Counted from the stretch's first letter, positions 1 through 7,079 are shown. The stretch is 21,170 bases of DNA from Myxococcota bacterium (GCA_963169055.1 CAUJFU010000508.1:1-21170), one strand, 5' to 3'. The notes: a model not told the origin generated them from the sequence alone. Numbers and translations are program-made.

Positions 1-2
1 CA

Positions 3-56
3 CACCAAACATTGCTCGATTATTCCACCCGCCTCCAAGAAGCCCTCTACAGCTAA
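3..56 (+). CDS. 3' end of a possible gene cut by the window edge
   Basis: The third reading frame is open from the window edge to a TAA at 54-56 and reads HQTLLDYSTRLQEALYS. This looks like an amphipathic helical C-terminus. The codons are mostly C-ending (CTC, ACC, CGC, TAC, AGC), as in the plus-strand genes further along. The piece is too short to name a family. It could be a chance open frame. Confidence 0.4.
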   Translation, partial: HQTLLDYSTRLQEALYS

Positions 57-60
57 GCCC

Positions 61-178
61 CCCCGTGTTCGCGGAGCCTCAAGCGGCGCAGGTGTTCGTT
101 TGAAAAACGCCTGTGTGCCCCGCCAATACGGGGTCAAGGGGGCTGCGACAAGGACGCGGGGCGTGGGGTGGAACCCCA
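61..178 (-). repeat. Dispersed 118-bp intergenic element, copy A
   Basis: On the minus strand this reads as a hairpin (TGGGGT-TCC-ACCCCA, 178 down to 164), a C-rich linker ending CCCCCTTGACCCCG, and a 73-bp core (133 down to 61). The core is bounded by CCCCGTATTGGCG and CGCGAACACGGGG, which are near-perfect inverted repeats. The core interior shares GTTTTTCAA and CCGCTTGA with copy B at the same spacing. It lies just downstream of secA in secA's orientation and inverted relative to copy B on the other side of secA. The family is not one I can name. Confidence 0.85.
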
Positions 179-231
179 TAAACCAACAAATCGATCAGCC
201 CACAAACAGACAAACAAAAAGCGGCAGGGGA

Positions 232-2901
232 CTAGGCCATTTTGCGTTTGCGGCGTTTGCGGTTGGAGGGATGGAGGAGCGGATGCTTGGGCTTATCGGC
301 CTTTTTCTTGGAGGGAGGAGGGGAGGTAGATGTGGAAGAGGCGGAAGGAGCGGAGGAATCGAGTTCGAGGGCGAACCATAGGCTGACAGCACGCAAGCGG
401 ATCTCGGCCAAGAGTTCGCCAAATTGGAGTCCAGCGGCTTTGCGAAAGATCACGATCGGGTCTTGTTCGGCGTAGCCGTAGAGACTGACGTTGTCTTCGA
501 GGCGTTCGATGGCGTTAAGGTGATCGATCCAAGCGTCGTCGATGCTTTCGAGAAGAAGGGTGTTTTGGAGATCGATGGTAGCGCGCTGTTGAGCATCCTT
601 GCCTGTCAAACGCTGTTCAAAGGCTTCTTGGACGGCGGGGAGTAGGGCTTGTGCGACGGAGGACGGAAGGTCGCGGCCTTCGGGGAGTCGAGGGACCGTG
701 AGGGGCGTGCGGAAGATATCGCGCAAGATATCTTCGAGTTCGGCATAGATGGCTTGGAGATTTTCGTCGGGCTGGAGATCGTGGAGAGCGAGATGGACTT
801 GATCGGCGAGGACTTCGGCGAGGATGGAGTGAGCCTGCGTGCGGTGTTCGTCGAGAGTCGGAGCGCCGAGCAGGATGGATTGACGCCAGTGGTAGATCTG
901 TTCGCGCTGTTGGTGAACAACGGTGTCGTATTTGAGGGTTTCGGCGCGTTCGGAGCGGTGTTCAAAGGCGACTTTGTCGCGCAAGGCATAGAGGATAGCG
1001 CGGACATTGCGGTCTTCAATCTCTTCGCCTTCGGGGTGCTCTCGTTCTTCGAGATCGAGATGGATAGCGGATATCTCGGTCTCTCCGTACTTTTCGAAGA
1101 TCTCGTCTTCGAGAGAGACAAAGAATTGCGAGGCCCCGGGATCACCTTGGCGGCCTGCACGACCGCGAAGCTGGTTGTCTAGGCGCGGAGATTCGTGAAG
1201 CGCTGTTCCGATCACAAAGAGACCCCCTGCTTGGACCACCGCTGCCCGCTCTTCTTCGATCTTTCGGGCGTTGGCATCGGTGGATTCGGCGCTACGTGGG
1301 TGGGGCTTCTTTTTGTCTGCGCTGGCTTGTTTGGTGGTCTTAAAGGTTTTGCTCGCATGGATCGAGTCGGTGGGTTCGTGCTTTTCGGGGTTTCCGCCGA
1401 GCAAGATATCGGTTCCACGCCCCGCCATGTTGGTGGAGATAGTGATCGCGCCGCGCCGTCCGGCCTGTGCGATGATCTCGGCTTCGCGGTCGTGATCTTT
1501 GGCGTTGAGGATCTCGCAAGAAAGGCCGCTTTTTCGCAAAAGCCGCGCAAGCTGCTCGGATTCTTCGACCGAAGTCGTCCCCACCAAGATCGGCTGTCCG
1601 TCTTTGTGGATCTCTTCGATGCTTGTGACGACCGCTTCGTGTTTTTCCCGCTTGGTCGCGTAGATCGCGTCCATAAAATCCTTGCGCTGGACGGGCTGGT
1701 TGGTGGGAACCGTCACGACTTGCAAGCCGTAGGTCTGTTGAAACTCTTGTTTTTCCGAAGCTGCCGTCCCCGTCATCCCACAAAGGCGCGGATACAACCG
1801 AAAGTACTGTTGATAACTCATCCGCGCAAAGGTCCGATCTTCGGCCTGTACGCGCAAGCGTTCTTTGGCTTCGAGGGCTTGGTGCAAGCCATCTGAAAAT
1901 CGCTTGTCAGGAGAGACGCGACCTGTATGCTCATCGATCAGTTGGACTTCTCCGCCTTTGACGATGTAATCGACGTCTCGCTTGTAGGCCCCGTGTGCTT
2001 GGACCGATTGGTGGATCGCATGAAACCACGGAAGCTGGCTCGGTTCGCTGAGATTGCGCCCCAACATCGACTCGACCTTTTCTTGTCCGACCTCTGTCAA
2101 AGTGGCCGTCTTGGTGCGTGCATGAAAGCGGATATCAGGGCCCATCTGTAGCTTGCGCACGACCTTATCGACTTCCGCAAACAAGGACACATCTTCGTGC
2201 GCAGGACCGCTGATAATCAAGGGCGTACGGACCTCATCGATCAACAACAGATCGACTTCGTCCACGATCGCAAAATGCGGTGGGCGTTGAACCAATTCAT
2301 CGGGGCTTGTCGCAAGATGATCGCGCAAATAATCAAAAACCACTTCGTGGTTGGTGACGTATGTGATATCGGCACGGTACGCCGCTTGTCTGCGTTCTGT
2401 CTCCGCCGAACCTTCGCCCATATCCTCCAAGACCACCCCCACCTCAAGGCCCAAAAAGCGATAGATCTTTCCCATCCATTCGGCATCTCGCGCTGCAAGG
2501 TAATCGTTGACCGTGATCACATGCACGCCTTTTCCTTGCAAAGCATACAGGTACGCAGGCAACGTCGCCACCAACGTCTTTCCTTCACCCGTTTTCATCT
2601 CTGCGATGCTACCGTGTGCCAACGCCACACCACCCAAGATCTGCACATCAAAGTGACGCATCCCCAACTCGCGCCGCGCCACTTCACGCACTGCCGCAAA
2701 TGCCTCAGGAATCAAAGACAACAGCGGCGCACCTTGTTCTAGCCGCCCACGAAACACCGCTGTTTGTGCCGCAAGATCCGATGCCGACATCCCCTGCATC
2801 TTCGCCTCTAGCGCGTTGACATGGTGCAAGATCGGTCGGTACGCCAACGCACTCCCCGGATGCAAAAAACGACTCCACCACGCTCGCAAACCTTCTAACA
2901 C
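232..2901 (-). CDS. secA: Preprotein translocase ATPase SecA (divergent)
   Basis: This is the motor ATPase that drives unfolded preproteins through SecYEG. Numbered from the GTG at 2928, it shows Walker A TGEGKT (113-118), NDYLAARDAEW (141-151), DEVD (223-226), RTPLIISG (234-241), DEHTGR (332-337), GMTGTA (384-389), TNMAGRGTDI (499-508) and QLRGRAGRQGD (586-596). The wing/scaffold region follows. Length is normal for SecA (about 890-900 residues). Departures from the usual consensus: NHEVVFDYLRDH in place of NNEYGFDYLRDN, IDEVR in place of IDEAR, and a Ser/Pro then Lys/Arg-rich tail in place of the C-terminal Cys zinc motif. I prefer the GTG at 2901 because an AAGGGTGAG ribosome site lies just upstream; the GTG at 2928 would add nine residues and has no ribosome site. 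The 3' third has C-ending codons, unlike the 5' part. Confidence 0.97.
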   Translation of the reverse strand: MLEGLRAWWSRFLHPGSALAYRPILHHVNALEAKMQGMSASDLAAQTAVFRGRLEQGAPLLSLIPEAFAAVREVARRELGMRHFDVQILGGVALAHGSIAEMKTGEGKTLVATLPAYLYALQGKGVHVITVNDYLAARDAEWMGKIYRFLGLEVGVVLEDMGEGSAETERRQAAYRADITYVTNHEVVFDYLRDHLATSPDELVQRPPHFAIVDEVDLLLIDEVRTPLIISGPAHEDVSLFAEVDKVVRKLQMGPDIRFHARTKTATLTEVGQEKVESMLGRNLSEPSQLPWFHAIHQSVQAHGAYKRDVDYIVKGGEVQLIDEHTGRVSPDKRFSDGLHQALEAKERLRVQAEDRTFARMSYQQYFRLYPRLCGMTGTAASEKQEFQQTYGLQVVTVPTNQPVQRKDFMDAIYATKREKHEAVVTSIEEIHKDGQPILVGTTSVEESEQLARLLRKSGLSCEILNAKDHDREAEIIAQAGRRGAITISTNMAGRGTDILLGGNPEKHEPTDSIHASKTFKTTKQASADKKKPHPRSAESTDANARKIEEERAAVVQAGGLFVIGTALHESPRLDNQLRGRAGRQGDPGASQFFVSLEDEIFEKYGETEISAIHLDLEEREHPEGEEIEDRNVRAILYALRDKVAFEHRSERAETLKYDTVVHQQREQIYHWRQSILLGAPTLDEHRTQAHSILAEVLADQVHLALHDLQPDENLQAIYAELEDILRDIFRTPLTVPRLPEGRDLPSSVAQALLPAVQEAFEQRLTGKDAQQRATIDLQNTLLLESIDDAWIDHLNAIERLEDNVSLYGYAEQDPIVIFRKAAGLQFGELLAEIRLRAVSLWFALELDSSAPSASSTSTSPPPSKKKADKPKHPLLHPSNRKRRKRKMA

Positions 2902-2967
2902 AGTCTCACCCTTTTCCTCTCTACGCACATCGCTTCGCTTTTGTTGTATCCGATGGGACTTACACGT

Positions 2968-2992
2968 TCGGATGGTGTTTGTGGGGTTTCAC
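2968..2992 (+). repeat. Truncated duplicate of the start of repeat copy B
   Basis: The segment ending GGATGGTGTTTGTGGGGTTT-CACC recurs at 3037-3061, where it leads into copy B. Here it breaks off after CACC, so only the left arm of the first hairpin is present. It lies in the divergent intergenic region upstream of secA (minus) and the cyclic-nucleotide-binding gene (plus). Confidence 0.7.
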
Positions 2993-3047
2993 CTGTACTT
3001 TACCAACCAGACGGGCAAGCCCCCGCCTTTTACATTTGGATGGTGTT

Positions 3048-3165
3048 TGTGGGGTTTCACCCCACACCCCACAAGGGACGTTCGCCCCTTGACCCCGTGT
3101 TGGCGGAGTGTACCTACGTTTTTCAATCCAACGTCTGCACCGCTTGAAGTAGCGCAAACACGGGG
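3048..3165 (+). repeat. Dispersed 118-bp intergenic element, copy B
   Basis: The copy starts with a perfect 8-bp hairpin, TGTGGGGT-TTC-ACCCCACA (3048-3066). A linker containing CAAGGG and CCCTTG (a possible second stem) ends in GACCCCG. The 73-bp core (3093-3165) is bounded by CCCCGTGTTGGCG and CGCAAACACGGGG, which pair at 12 of 13 positions. Its length and internal spacing match copies A and C. Confidence 0.85.
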
Positions 3166-3220
3166 TTTCAAACAAACAGCGCCAAAGCTAAGCCACCCAC
3201 CCCAAGAGTCAACAGGCTTT

Positions 3221-3266
3221 CACCAACGCCCCACAGAAGAGACTTGCGACGAGTCCTGCGTTGGTG
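3221..3266. other. Nested inverted repeat in the secA-cNMP intergenic region
   Basis: CACCAACGC (3221-3229) and GCGTTGGTG (3258-3266) are perfect 9-bp inverted repeats. The 28-nt loop contains a further GACT/AGTC pair (3241-3255). A second perfect stem, AAACGC-CCCCAA-GCGTTT, lies at 3303-3320. Neither is followed by a T-run, so an intrinsic terminator is unlikely. They could be an operator, an RNA structure in the leader of the downstream gene, or a small RNA. Nothing else is recognisable between 3166 and 3415. Confidence 0.45.
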
Positions 3267-3415
3267 TACCACAAGGCTAGACGCAGCGCTTTAACGGAGT
3301 CCAAACGCCCCCAAGCGTTTATGTACGACAACAAGCCCACACAGTACGGGCCTTTCGCACAAGCTCCCACGCACCAAGACACACCACCCCAAGGCCACCG
3401 AAGAAAGGGACGATC

Positions 3416-4726
3416 ATGAGCTTAGGAGAAAAGATCCGCGCCGTTGCACAACAACCTGACGCTGTCAAAGCACGGGTATTTCTTGCAAATGACCTCGCCA
3501 GCCGTGGGGAGGCCGATCTGGCCGCTGCGATGCTGACTTCTGCGGTGCGTGTAGCCTCCTTGCGAGGCGAATTCTTTAGCGCACTCGCCTTGGTGCGAAT
3601 GCACTTACCCGAAGCTGCACAACCCCCTCTTGTGCGCGAACTTGCGGAGCGCTTTGCGATCGATCGACGCATCCCCGGCCTCCCCCAAAGCCCCCATCCA
3701 GCGGCCCCACACAATCTCACACTCCCTCCCGACGAAGACGGACAGATCCAAGAAGCCTACTCCTTAGCACTCAATCTCGAAGGCATCGGACTCCCGCCCC
3801 ATTCGCCGCTTCCCTCTCCCGCGCTGTTTGGCGATCTCAACGCAAACGACCTCTACGAACTGGCCTTGATGGTGCAGCCTGTCCAGCTTTTTCCCGGAAA
3901 GATCCTGATCGAACAAGGCAACACCGACCGCACCTTTTACTTGCTCTCTCATGGCAGCGTCGAGATCCAACAACGCCGTCCCAACAAGGAAGTCGTCAAG
4001 CTCGCTACCCTCCAAGCTCCCACGTTCATCGGCGAGATGTCGCTCTTGACCACGGTGGCCCGCCGCGCTTCGGTGGTCTCCCAAGGAGCGGGCGTCGCTT
4101 GGTGCGTCGATGCCGCCCTGATGTCCGCCCTCGCCCACAGACACCCTCAACTCATCCACTCCCTCCAACAACTCATCAAACGCCGCAATCTCGAAAACCT
4201 ATTCAAACTCAGCGATGTCTTTTCCCAAGTCGAAACCAAAGACAGCTTGTTGCGTGCTTTTCGCTTGCGCGTGATCGAGGTGGACGAAAAAGTCTTTGAA
4301 CAAGGTGTCGAACCCCCCGGGCTTTTCGTGATCTTACACGGCGAAGCTGTCGTGATGGCGCAAACCCCCGATGGTCGGAGGATTCACCTCGCTACGTTGT
4401 CCGAAGGCGATACCTTCGGCGAATTCTCTCTGCTCAACAACGAACCCACCACAGCCTCCGTCTGGATGCCCGATGGCGGCATCTTGCTTCATCTGCCCAT
4501 CGAATCTTATCGCTTGATCCGACGCTTTGAACCCAATCTCGAACGCGCTCTCCGTCAACTCATGGATCTGCGCAGCCAAGCCATGCACAACCTCTTCCAA
4601 TCCGTCCCCCAACAATTCGAAGATCTCGAAGCCCCCGCTTGGCTGCTCTTTGGCGAAAGCAACGAAAAAAGCCCTTCCAACCCCAACGATAGCGAGGACG
4701 GAAAAGGTATCCCCATCGGAGAGTAG
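3416..4726 (+). CDS. Protein with two cyclic-nucleotide-binding-type domains
   Basis: 436 residues. After an N-terminal helical region (about 1-135) come two CRP-like beta-barrel domains, at about 137-258 and 263-380. Domain 1 has the classic pattern FPGKILIEQG (159-168), FYLLSHGSVEI (174-184) and a phosphate-binding cassette GEMSLLTTVARRAS (206-219) with Arg. Domain 2 has GLFVILHGEAVV and GEFSLLNNEPTTAS (335-348), where the usual PR of the cassette is PT. Domain 2 may therefore not bind a cyclic nucleotide in the standard way. There is no helix-turn-helix, so this is not a CRP-type DNA-binding regulator; no effector domain is visible, which suggests a regulatory or scaffold role. The ATG at 3416 is preceded by AAAGGGA. 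The protein looks cytoplasmic. Confidence 0.9.
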   Translation: MSLGEKIRAVAQQPDAVKARVFLANDLASRGEADLAAAMLTSAVRVASLRGEFFSALALVRMHLPEAAQPPLVRELAERFAIDRRIPGLPQSPHPAAPHNLTLPPDEDGQIQEAYSLALNLEGIGLPPHSPLPSPALFGDLNANDLYELALMVQPVQLFPGKILIEQGNTDRTFYLLSHGSVEIQQRRPNKEVVKLATLQAPTFIGEMSLLTTVARRASVVSQGAGVAWCVDAALMSALAHRHPQLIHSLQQLIKRRNLENLFKLSDVFSQVETKDSLLRAFRLRVIEVDEKVFEQGVEPPGLFVILHGEAVVMAQTPDGRRIHLATLSEGDTFGEFSLLNNEPTTASVWMPDGGILLHLPIESYRLIRRFEPNLERALRQLMDLRSQAMHNLFQSVPQQFEDLEAPAWLLFGESNEKSPSNPNDSEDGKGIPIGE

Positions 4727-4744
4727 CCCCCTTCCACAAATACT

Positions 4745-4831
4745 ACCGCGCACCGAACACACGAGCGCACCCCAACACCGCGCACCGAACACACACCAAC
4801 ACACACCAACACCAACGCACACGAGCGCACC
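4745..4831 (+). repeat. Degenerate C/A-rich direct repeats before trmK
   Basis: ACCGCGCACCGAACACAC occurs at 4745 and again at 4777 (32 bp apart). ACACGAGCGCACC occurs near 4759 and near 4819. CAACACACACCAACACC runs lie between. The tract leads directly into the 33-bp repeats that form the 5' end of trmK. It looks like a decayed minisatellite. Confidence 0.6.
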
Positions 4832-4832
4832 T

Positions 4833-4924
4833 AAACACAGATGTCCTCCACAACACCCCCATCCCAAACACAGATGTCCTCCACAACACACCCATCCCAA
4901 ACACAGATGTCCTCCACAACACCT
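4833..4924 (+). repeat. 33-bp tandem repeat forming the trmK 5' end
   Basis: The unit begins AAACACAGATGTCCTCCACA and repeats every 33 bp, at 4833, 4866 and (partial) 4899. Because 33 bp is 11 codons, each unit stays in frame and supplies an in-frame ATG (4841, 4874, 4907), giving the repeated peptide MSSTTPPSQTQ. Confidence 0.9.
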
Positions 4925-5707
4925 GCTTTTTTGCCCGTCGACCGAGAACACAACCCGCTGCCTTTGTTGGGACCACGTCTTGATGCGCTTCGTCGGTGGG
5001 TTCGCCCTGAATGGCGCATCGCAGATATCGGCACAGACCACGGCTTGCTTCCGCTGCATCTGCTCGCCCAAGGACACCCGCAAACCGTGATCGCTTGCGA
5101 CAAAAACCCCGGTCCCATCGCCTTGGCGCAAGCTAACCACCAACTTTATCTCCCCGAAGCCCCTTTGCAGATACGCCGTGGCGATGGTCTGTCTACGCTC
5201 CAAGACGGCGAAGTCGATGCTGTTATCCTCGCAGGGATGGGACGAAACACCATCGAACGGCTTTTGAGTTCTCGCGATCTCCACAAGATGGGCCTGCGCT
5301 ACGCTCTACTCCAAAGCAACACCCAAGAAGAACTGTTGCGCCGCACACTCCTACAGTGGGGATGGCGTTTGCTAGACGAATCCTTGGTCGAAGATCAACA
5401 CCTCTTCTATCTCTGCCATCTCGTCGAGATCACCGACGCCTCCCCGCTCTCCTACCCGCTCCCGCCCGAACGATGGCTGTTTAGCGATGCTCTCCTACAA
5501 CATCCACCCGCTCTGCTCAAACGCTTCTTTGCCCACAAATGCTCTTGGCTTGAAAAACAATGCGCCCTGAAACCCCACGATCCGCCCCTTGAAAAAGGAT
5601 GGCTCCCTCCCCATGCCTACCAACACGCTCTCCTCGAACACATCGAACACATCGAACAATCCCAACACATCGAACAATCCCAACACATCGATTTCAAGAA
5701 GATTTAG
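4841..5707 (+). CDS. trmK: TrmK-type tRNA (adenine-22-N1)-methyltransferase
   Basis: SAM-dependent methyltransferase of the TrmK/YqfN family, which makes m1A22 in some tRNAs. Numbered from the ATG at 4841, motif I is IADIGTDHGLLPL (60-72), then CDKNPGPIALAQAN (86-99), RRGDGLSTL (112-120) and VILAGMGRNTIERLL (128-142). The family usually has AGMGG, so the second Gly is Arg here. The conserved fold starts near residue 40. The first 25 or so residues come from an 11-residue tandem repeat, and the last 20 or so from a six-residue repeat (HIEQSQ). Three in-frame ATGs (4841, 4874, 4907) are possible starts and none has a clear ribosome site; 4907 gives the most family-like N-terminus. The protein looks cytoplasmic. 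Confidence 0.85.
   Translation: MSSTTPPSQTQMSSTTHPSQTQMSSTTPAFLPVDREHNPLPLLGPRLDALRRWVRPEWRIADIGTDHGLLPLHLLAQGHPQTVIACDKNPGPIALAQANHQLYLPEAPLQIRRGDGLSTLQDGEVDAVILAGMGRNTIERLLSSRDLHKMGLRYALLQSNTQEELLRRTLLQWGWRLLDESLVEDQHLFYLCHLVEITDASPLSYPLPPERWLFSDALLQHPPALLKRFFAHKCSWLEKQCALKPHDPPLEKGWLPPHAYQHALLEHIEHIEQSQHIEQSQHIDFKKI
5638..5694 (+). repeat. 18-bp tandem repeat at the trmK 3' end
   Basis: CATCGAACAATCCCAACA is repeated at 5650 and 5668, preceded by a short CATCGAACA unit at 5641 and followed by a partial unit at 5686. It encodes HIEHIEQSQHIEQSQHID in frame, adding a short charged tail to the methyltransferase. Confidence 0.9.
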
Positions 5708-5710
5708 ATC

Positions 5711-5739
5711 TTGACAACGCCGCTCCCCTCTCACATGTT
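5711..5739 (+). promoter_or_regulatory. Weak promoter candidate after trmK
   Basis: TTGACA at 5711-5716 matches a sigma-70 -35 box. With 17-bp spacing the -10 position is CATGTT (5734-5739), only a partial match. It would lie about 120 bp upstream of exbB. Low certainty. Confidence 0.25.
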
Positions 5740-5759
5740 GTGGCTCCTTTTGGGTGGAT

Positions 5760-5781
5760 CAAAGGAAAAAGCCTTTGTTTT
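5760..5781 (+). terminator. Possible weak intrinsic terminator after trmK
   Basis: CAAAGG-AAAAAG-CCTTTG forms a perfect 6-bp stem (5760-5777) followed by TTTT (5778-5781). It lies between the trmK stop and the exbB start, so it could separate the two transcription units. The stem is short and the T-run is minimal. Confidence 0.35.
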
Positions 5782-5859
5782 CAGCCCAATCACTCGACAA
5801 GTCATTGTGGTAAAGAGCGAAGACATGACGCGGCATCCAAATAAAGAAAGAATTTGTCG

Positions 5860-6585
5860 ATGACAGTAGCAAACCTTTTGGAGCAAGGCGGATGGGCGAT
5901 GTGGCCGATCTACCTGTGTTCGGTGCTTGCGCTCACGATCTTTGGACAGCGCCTTTGGCTGTATCGAAAGATACGCGCAAACCACCTGCCTTGGGTCGAT
6001 TCGATCTTGCAACGTATCGGAGCGATGCACTACAACGAAGCCGCTGAAGCGGCAGACAAGATCGACCATCCTGTTGCGCGGATGATCTCGGCCTCTGCGC
6101 GCCTTGCGAGAACGCGCCCAGATCGAGTGGCTGCGGAAGCCCAACGTGTCGGGATGTTAGAGCTAAGCCAACACGATCACAACCTTCCGCTGCTCGCGCT
6201 GATATCACAAATCGCCCCATTGTTGGGCCTTTTGGGGACGGTGGTTGGGATGGTGCAGTTGTTCTTTGGTCTTCAAGGCGCAGGGATGTCCAACGTCAAC
6301 GCAGCCGCCCTATCTTCGGGGATCTGGCAAGCGCTGTTGACGACTGCAGCAGGTCTTGTCGTCGCTGCCCCTACGCTCGCAGGGCATCACTACCTCACAA
6401 GCCGCCTCGAAAACCTCCGCCTTCAAATGCGCGATACGGTCGAACGGATGCTTCACGTCTTGCCGCCACTCGAAGAGCCTTGGCCCGAAGAGGCCACCCA
6501 CTCAAACAAGCCAACCACCGCGCAAACCCTCGAAAACCACGCAGGGCGTTCTCCCCAACCACCGAGCGAGTCCAGCCATGTTTGA
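5860..6585 (+). CDS. exbB: ExbB/TolQ-family proton channel subunit
   Basis: Inner-membrane proton-channel subunit that, with ExbD, energises TonB. 241 residues with three predicted helices: about 12-30, 109-139 and 155-178. The family signature is clear: LGLLGTVVGMVQLFFGLQ (122-139) and GIWQALLTTAAGLVVAAPT (154-172). Beyond about residue 205 there is a Pro/Glu-rich tail that ends in the duplicated segment described separately. The ATG at 5860 is preferred because AAAGAAAG lies about 10 nt upstream; a TTG at 5854 would add two residues. The stop TGA (6583-6585) overlaps an ATG at 6578, a translational-coupling arrangement. It is followed by exbD and tonB. Confidence 0.93.
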   Translation: MTVANLLEQGGWAMWPIYLCSVLALTIFGQRLWLYRKIRANHLPWVDSILQRIGAMHYNEAAEAADKIDHPVARMISASARLARTRPDRVAAEAQRVGMLELSQHDHNLPLLALISQIAPLLGLLGTVVGMVQLFFGLQGAGMSNVNAAALSSGIWQALLTTAAGLVVAAPTLAGHHYLTSRLENLRLQMRDTVERMLHVLPPLEEPWPEEATHSNKPTTAQTLENHAGRSPQPPSESSHV

Positions 6586-6665
6586 TGCCCCAAGGCGTTC
6601 AATCCAACGCACCGCGTCCGAGACTCCCCAATCACCGAGCGAGTCCAGCCATGTTTGATGCCCCC
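6551..6665 (+). repeat. 73-bp offset direct duplication at the exbB/exbD junction
   Basis: A 42-nt segment, beginning CTCCCCAAYCACCGAGCGAG and ending CATGTTTGATGCCCC, occurs at 6551 and again at 6624. Each copy carries an overlapping ATG...TGA (ATGTTTGA). The first holds the exbB stop, the second the exbD start. The offset (73 bp) is not a multiple of three, so the copies lie in different frames. Confidence 0.9.
6578..6658 (+). CDS. 26-codon bridging mini-ORF between exbB and exbD (speculative)
   Basis: An ATG at 6578 overlaps the exbB stop (ATGTTTGA). It opens a 26-codon frame starting MFDAPRRSIQ and ending in SESSHV, with its TGA at 6656-6658 overlapping the exbD ATG at 6651. Its first five residues are identical to ExbD's (MFDAP) and its last ones match the ExbB tail, so it is a by-product of the duplication. 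It may carry ribosomes from exbB to exbD by stop-start coupling. There is no evidence that the peptide itself has a function. Confidence 0.35.
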   Translation: MFDAPRRSIQRTASETPQSPSESSHV

Positions 6666-7058
6666 AAACGACCGACTCCAGAAGTCGGACTCACTCCCCT
6701 GATCGATATCGTGTTCATCTTGCTGATCTTCGTTGTTCTCGCTTCCAACTTTGAACGCATCCGTGGCCTCAAAGTTGAACTCCCCACCGCTGAAAGTACA
6801 CAAACGAGTCCCCAAAAACCCCTTCTCCTTACCGTCGGAAAACGCGGCGAATACCAAGTCGACGGCCAAGACATCACCAAAAAAGCCCTCCCTTCGGCCC
6901 TTCAAAAACTCCGCAAACAGCACAAAGACCTCGTCATCCGCGCCGATAGCAAAGTCGCGCTCCAACACGCTGTCTTCGTGCTCGACCTCGCCGCCAAACT
7001 CCAGTTCCAATCGGTTTCGCTCGCCGCCTCCGATATCAAACCCACACCATCGCCCTAG
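6651..7058 (+). CDS. exbD: ExbD/TolR-family biopolymer transport protein
   Basis: 135 residues. A short cytoplasmic N-terminus precedes a single membrane helix, LTPLIDIVFILLIFVVLAS (14-32), with the conserved proton-carrying Asp at residue 19. A periplasmic domain follows, typical of ExbD (VDGQDI..., LVIRADSKVALQHAVFVLDLA). It pairs with ExbB to drive TonB with the proton motive force. The start at 6651 is set by alignment to the family (TPEVGLTPLIDIVFILLIF) and overlaps the stop of the bridging mini-ORF. It has a Pro-rich C-terminal end. Confidence 0.93.
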   Translation: MFDAPKRPTPEVGLTPLIDIVFILLIFVVLASNFERIRGLKVELPTAESTQTSPQKPLLLTVGKRGEYQVDGQDITKKALPSALQKLRKQHKDLVIRADSKVALQHAVFVLDLAAKLQFQSVSLAASDIKPTPSP

Positions 7059-7079
7059 ACCTCCTTTTGGAAAGAAGCC

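Noticed and set aside
1200-2000. A replication terminus with a dif site at the skew switch
   Set aside because: The skew changes sign here, but I found no dif-like 28-bp sequence and the first 110 bases do not follow the trend. It is kept only as one explanation of the skew finding.
4833-4924. CRISPR array
   Set aside because: The 33-bp units are contiguous with no unique spacers, are only about three in number, and lie inside a coding frame. No cas genes are present. The same applies to 13201-13283 and 7905-7988.
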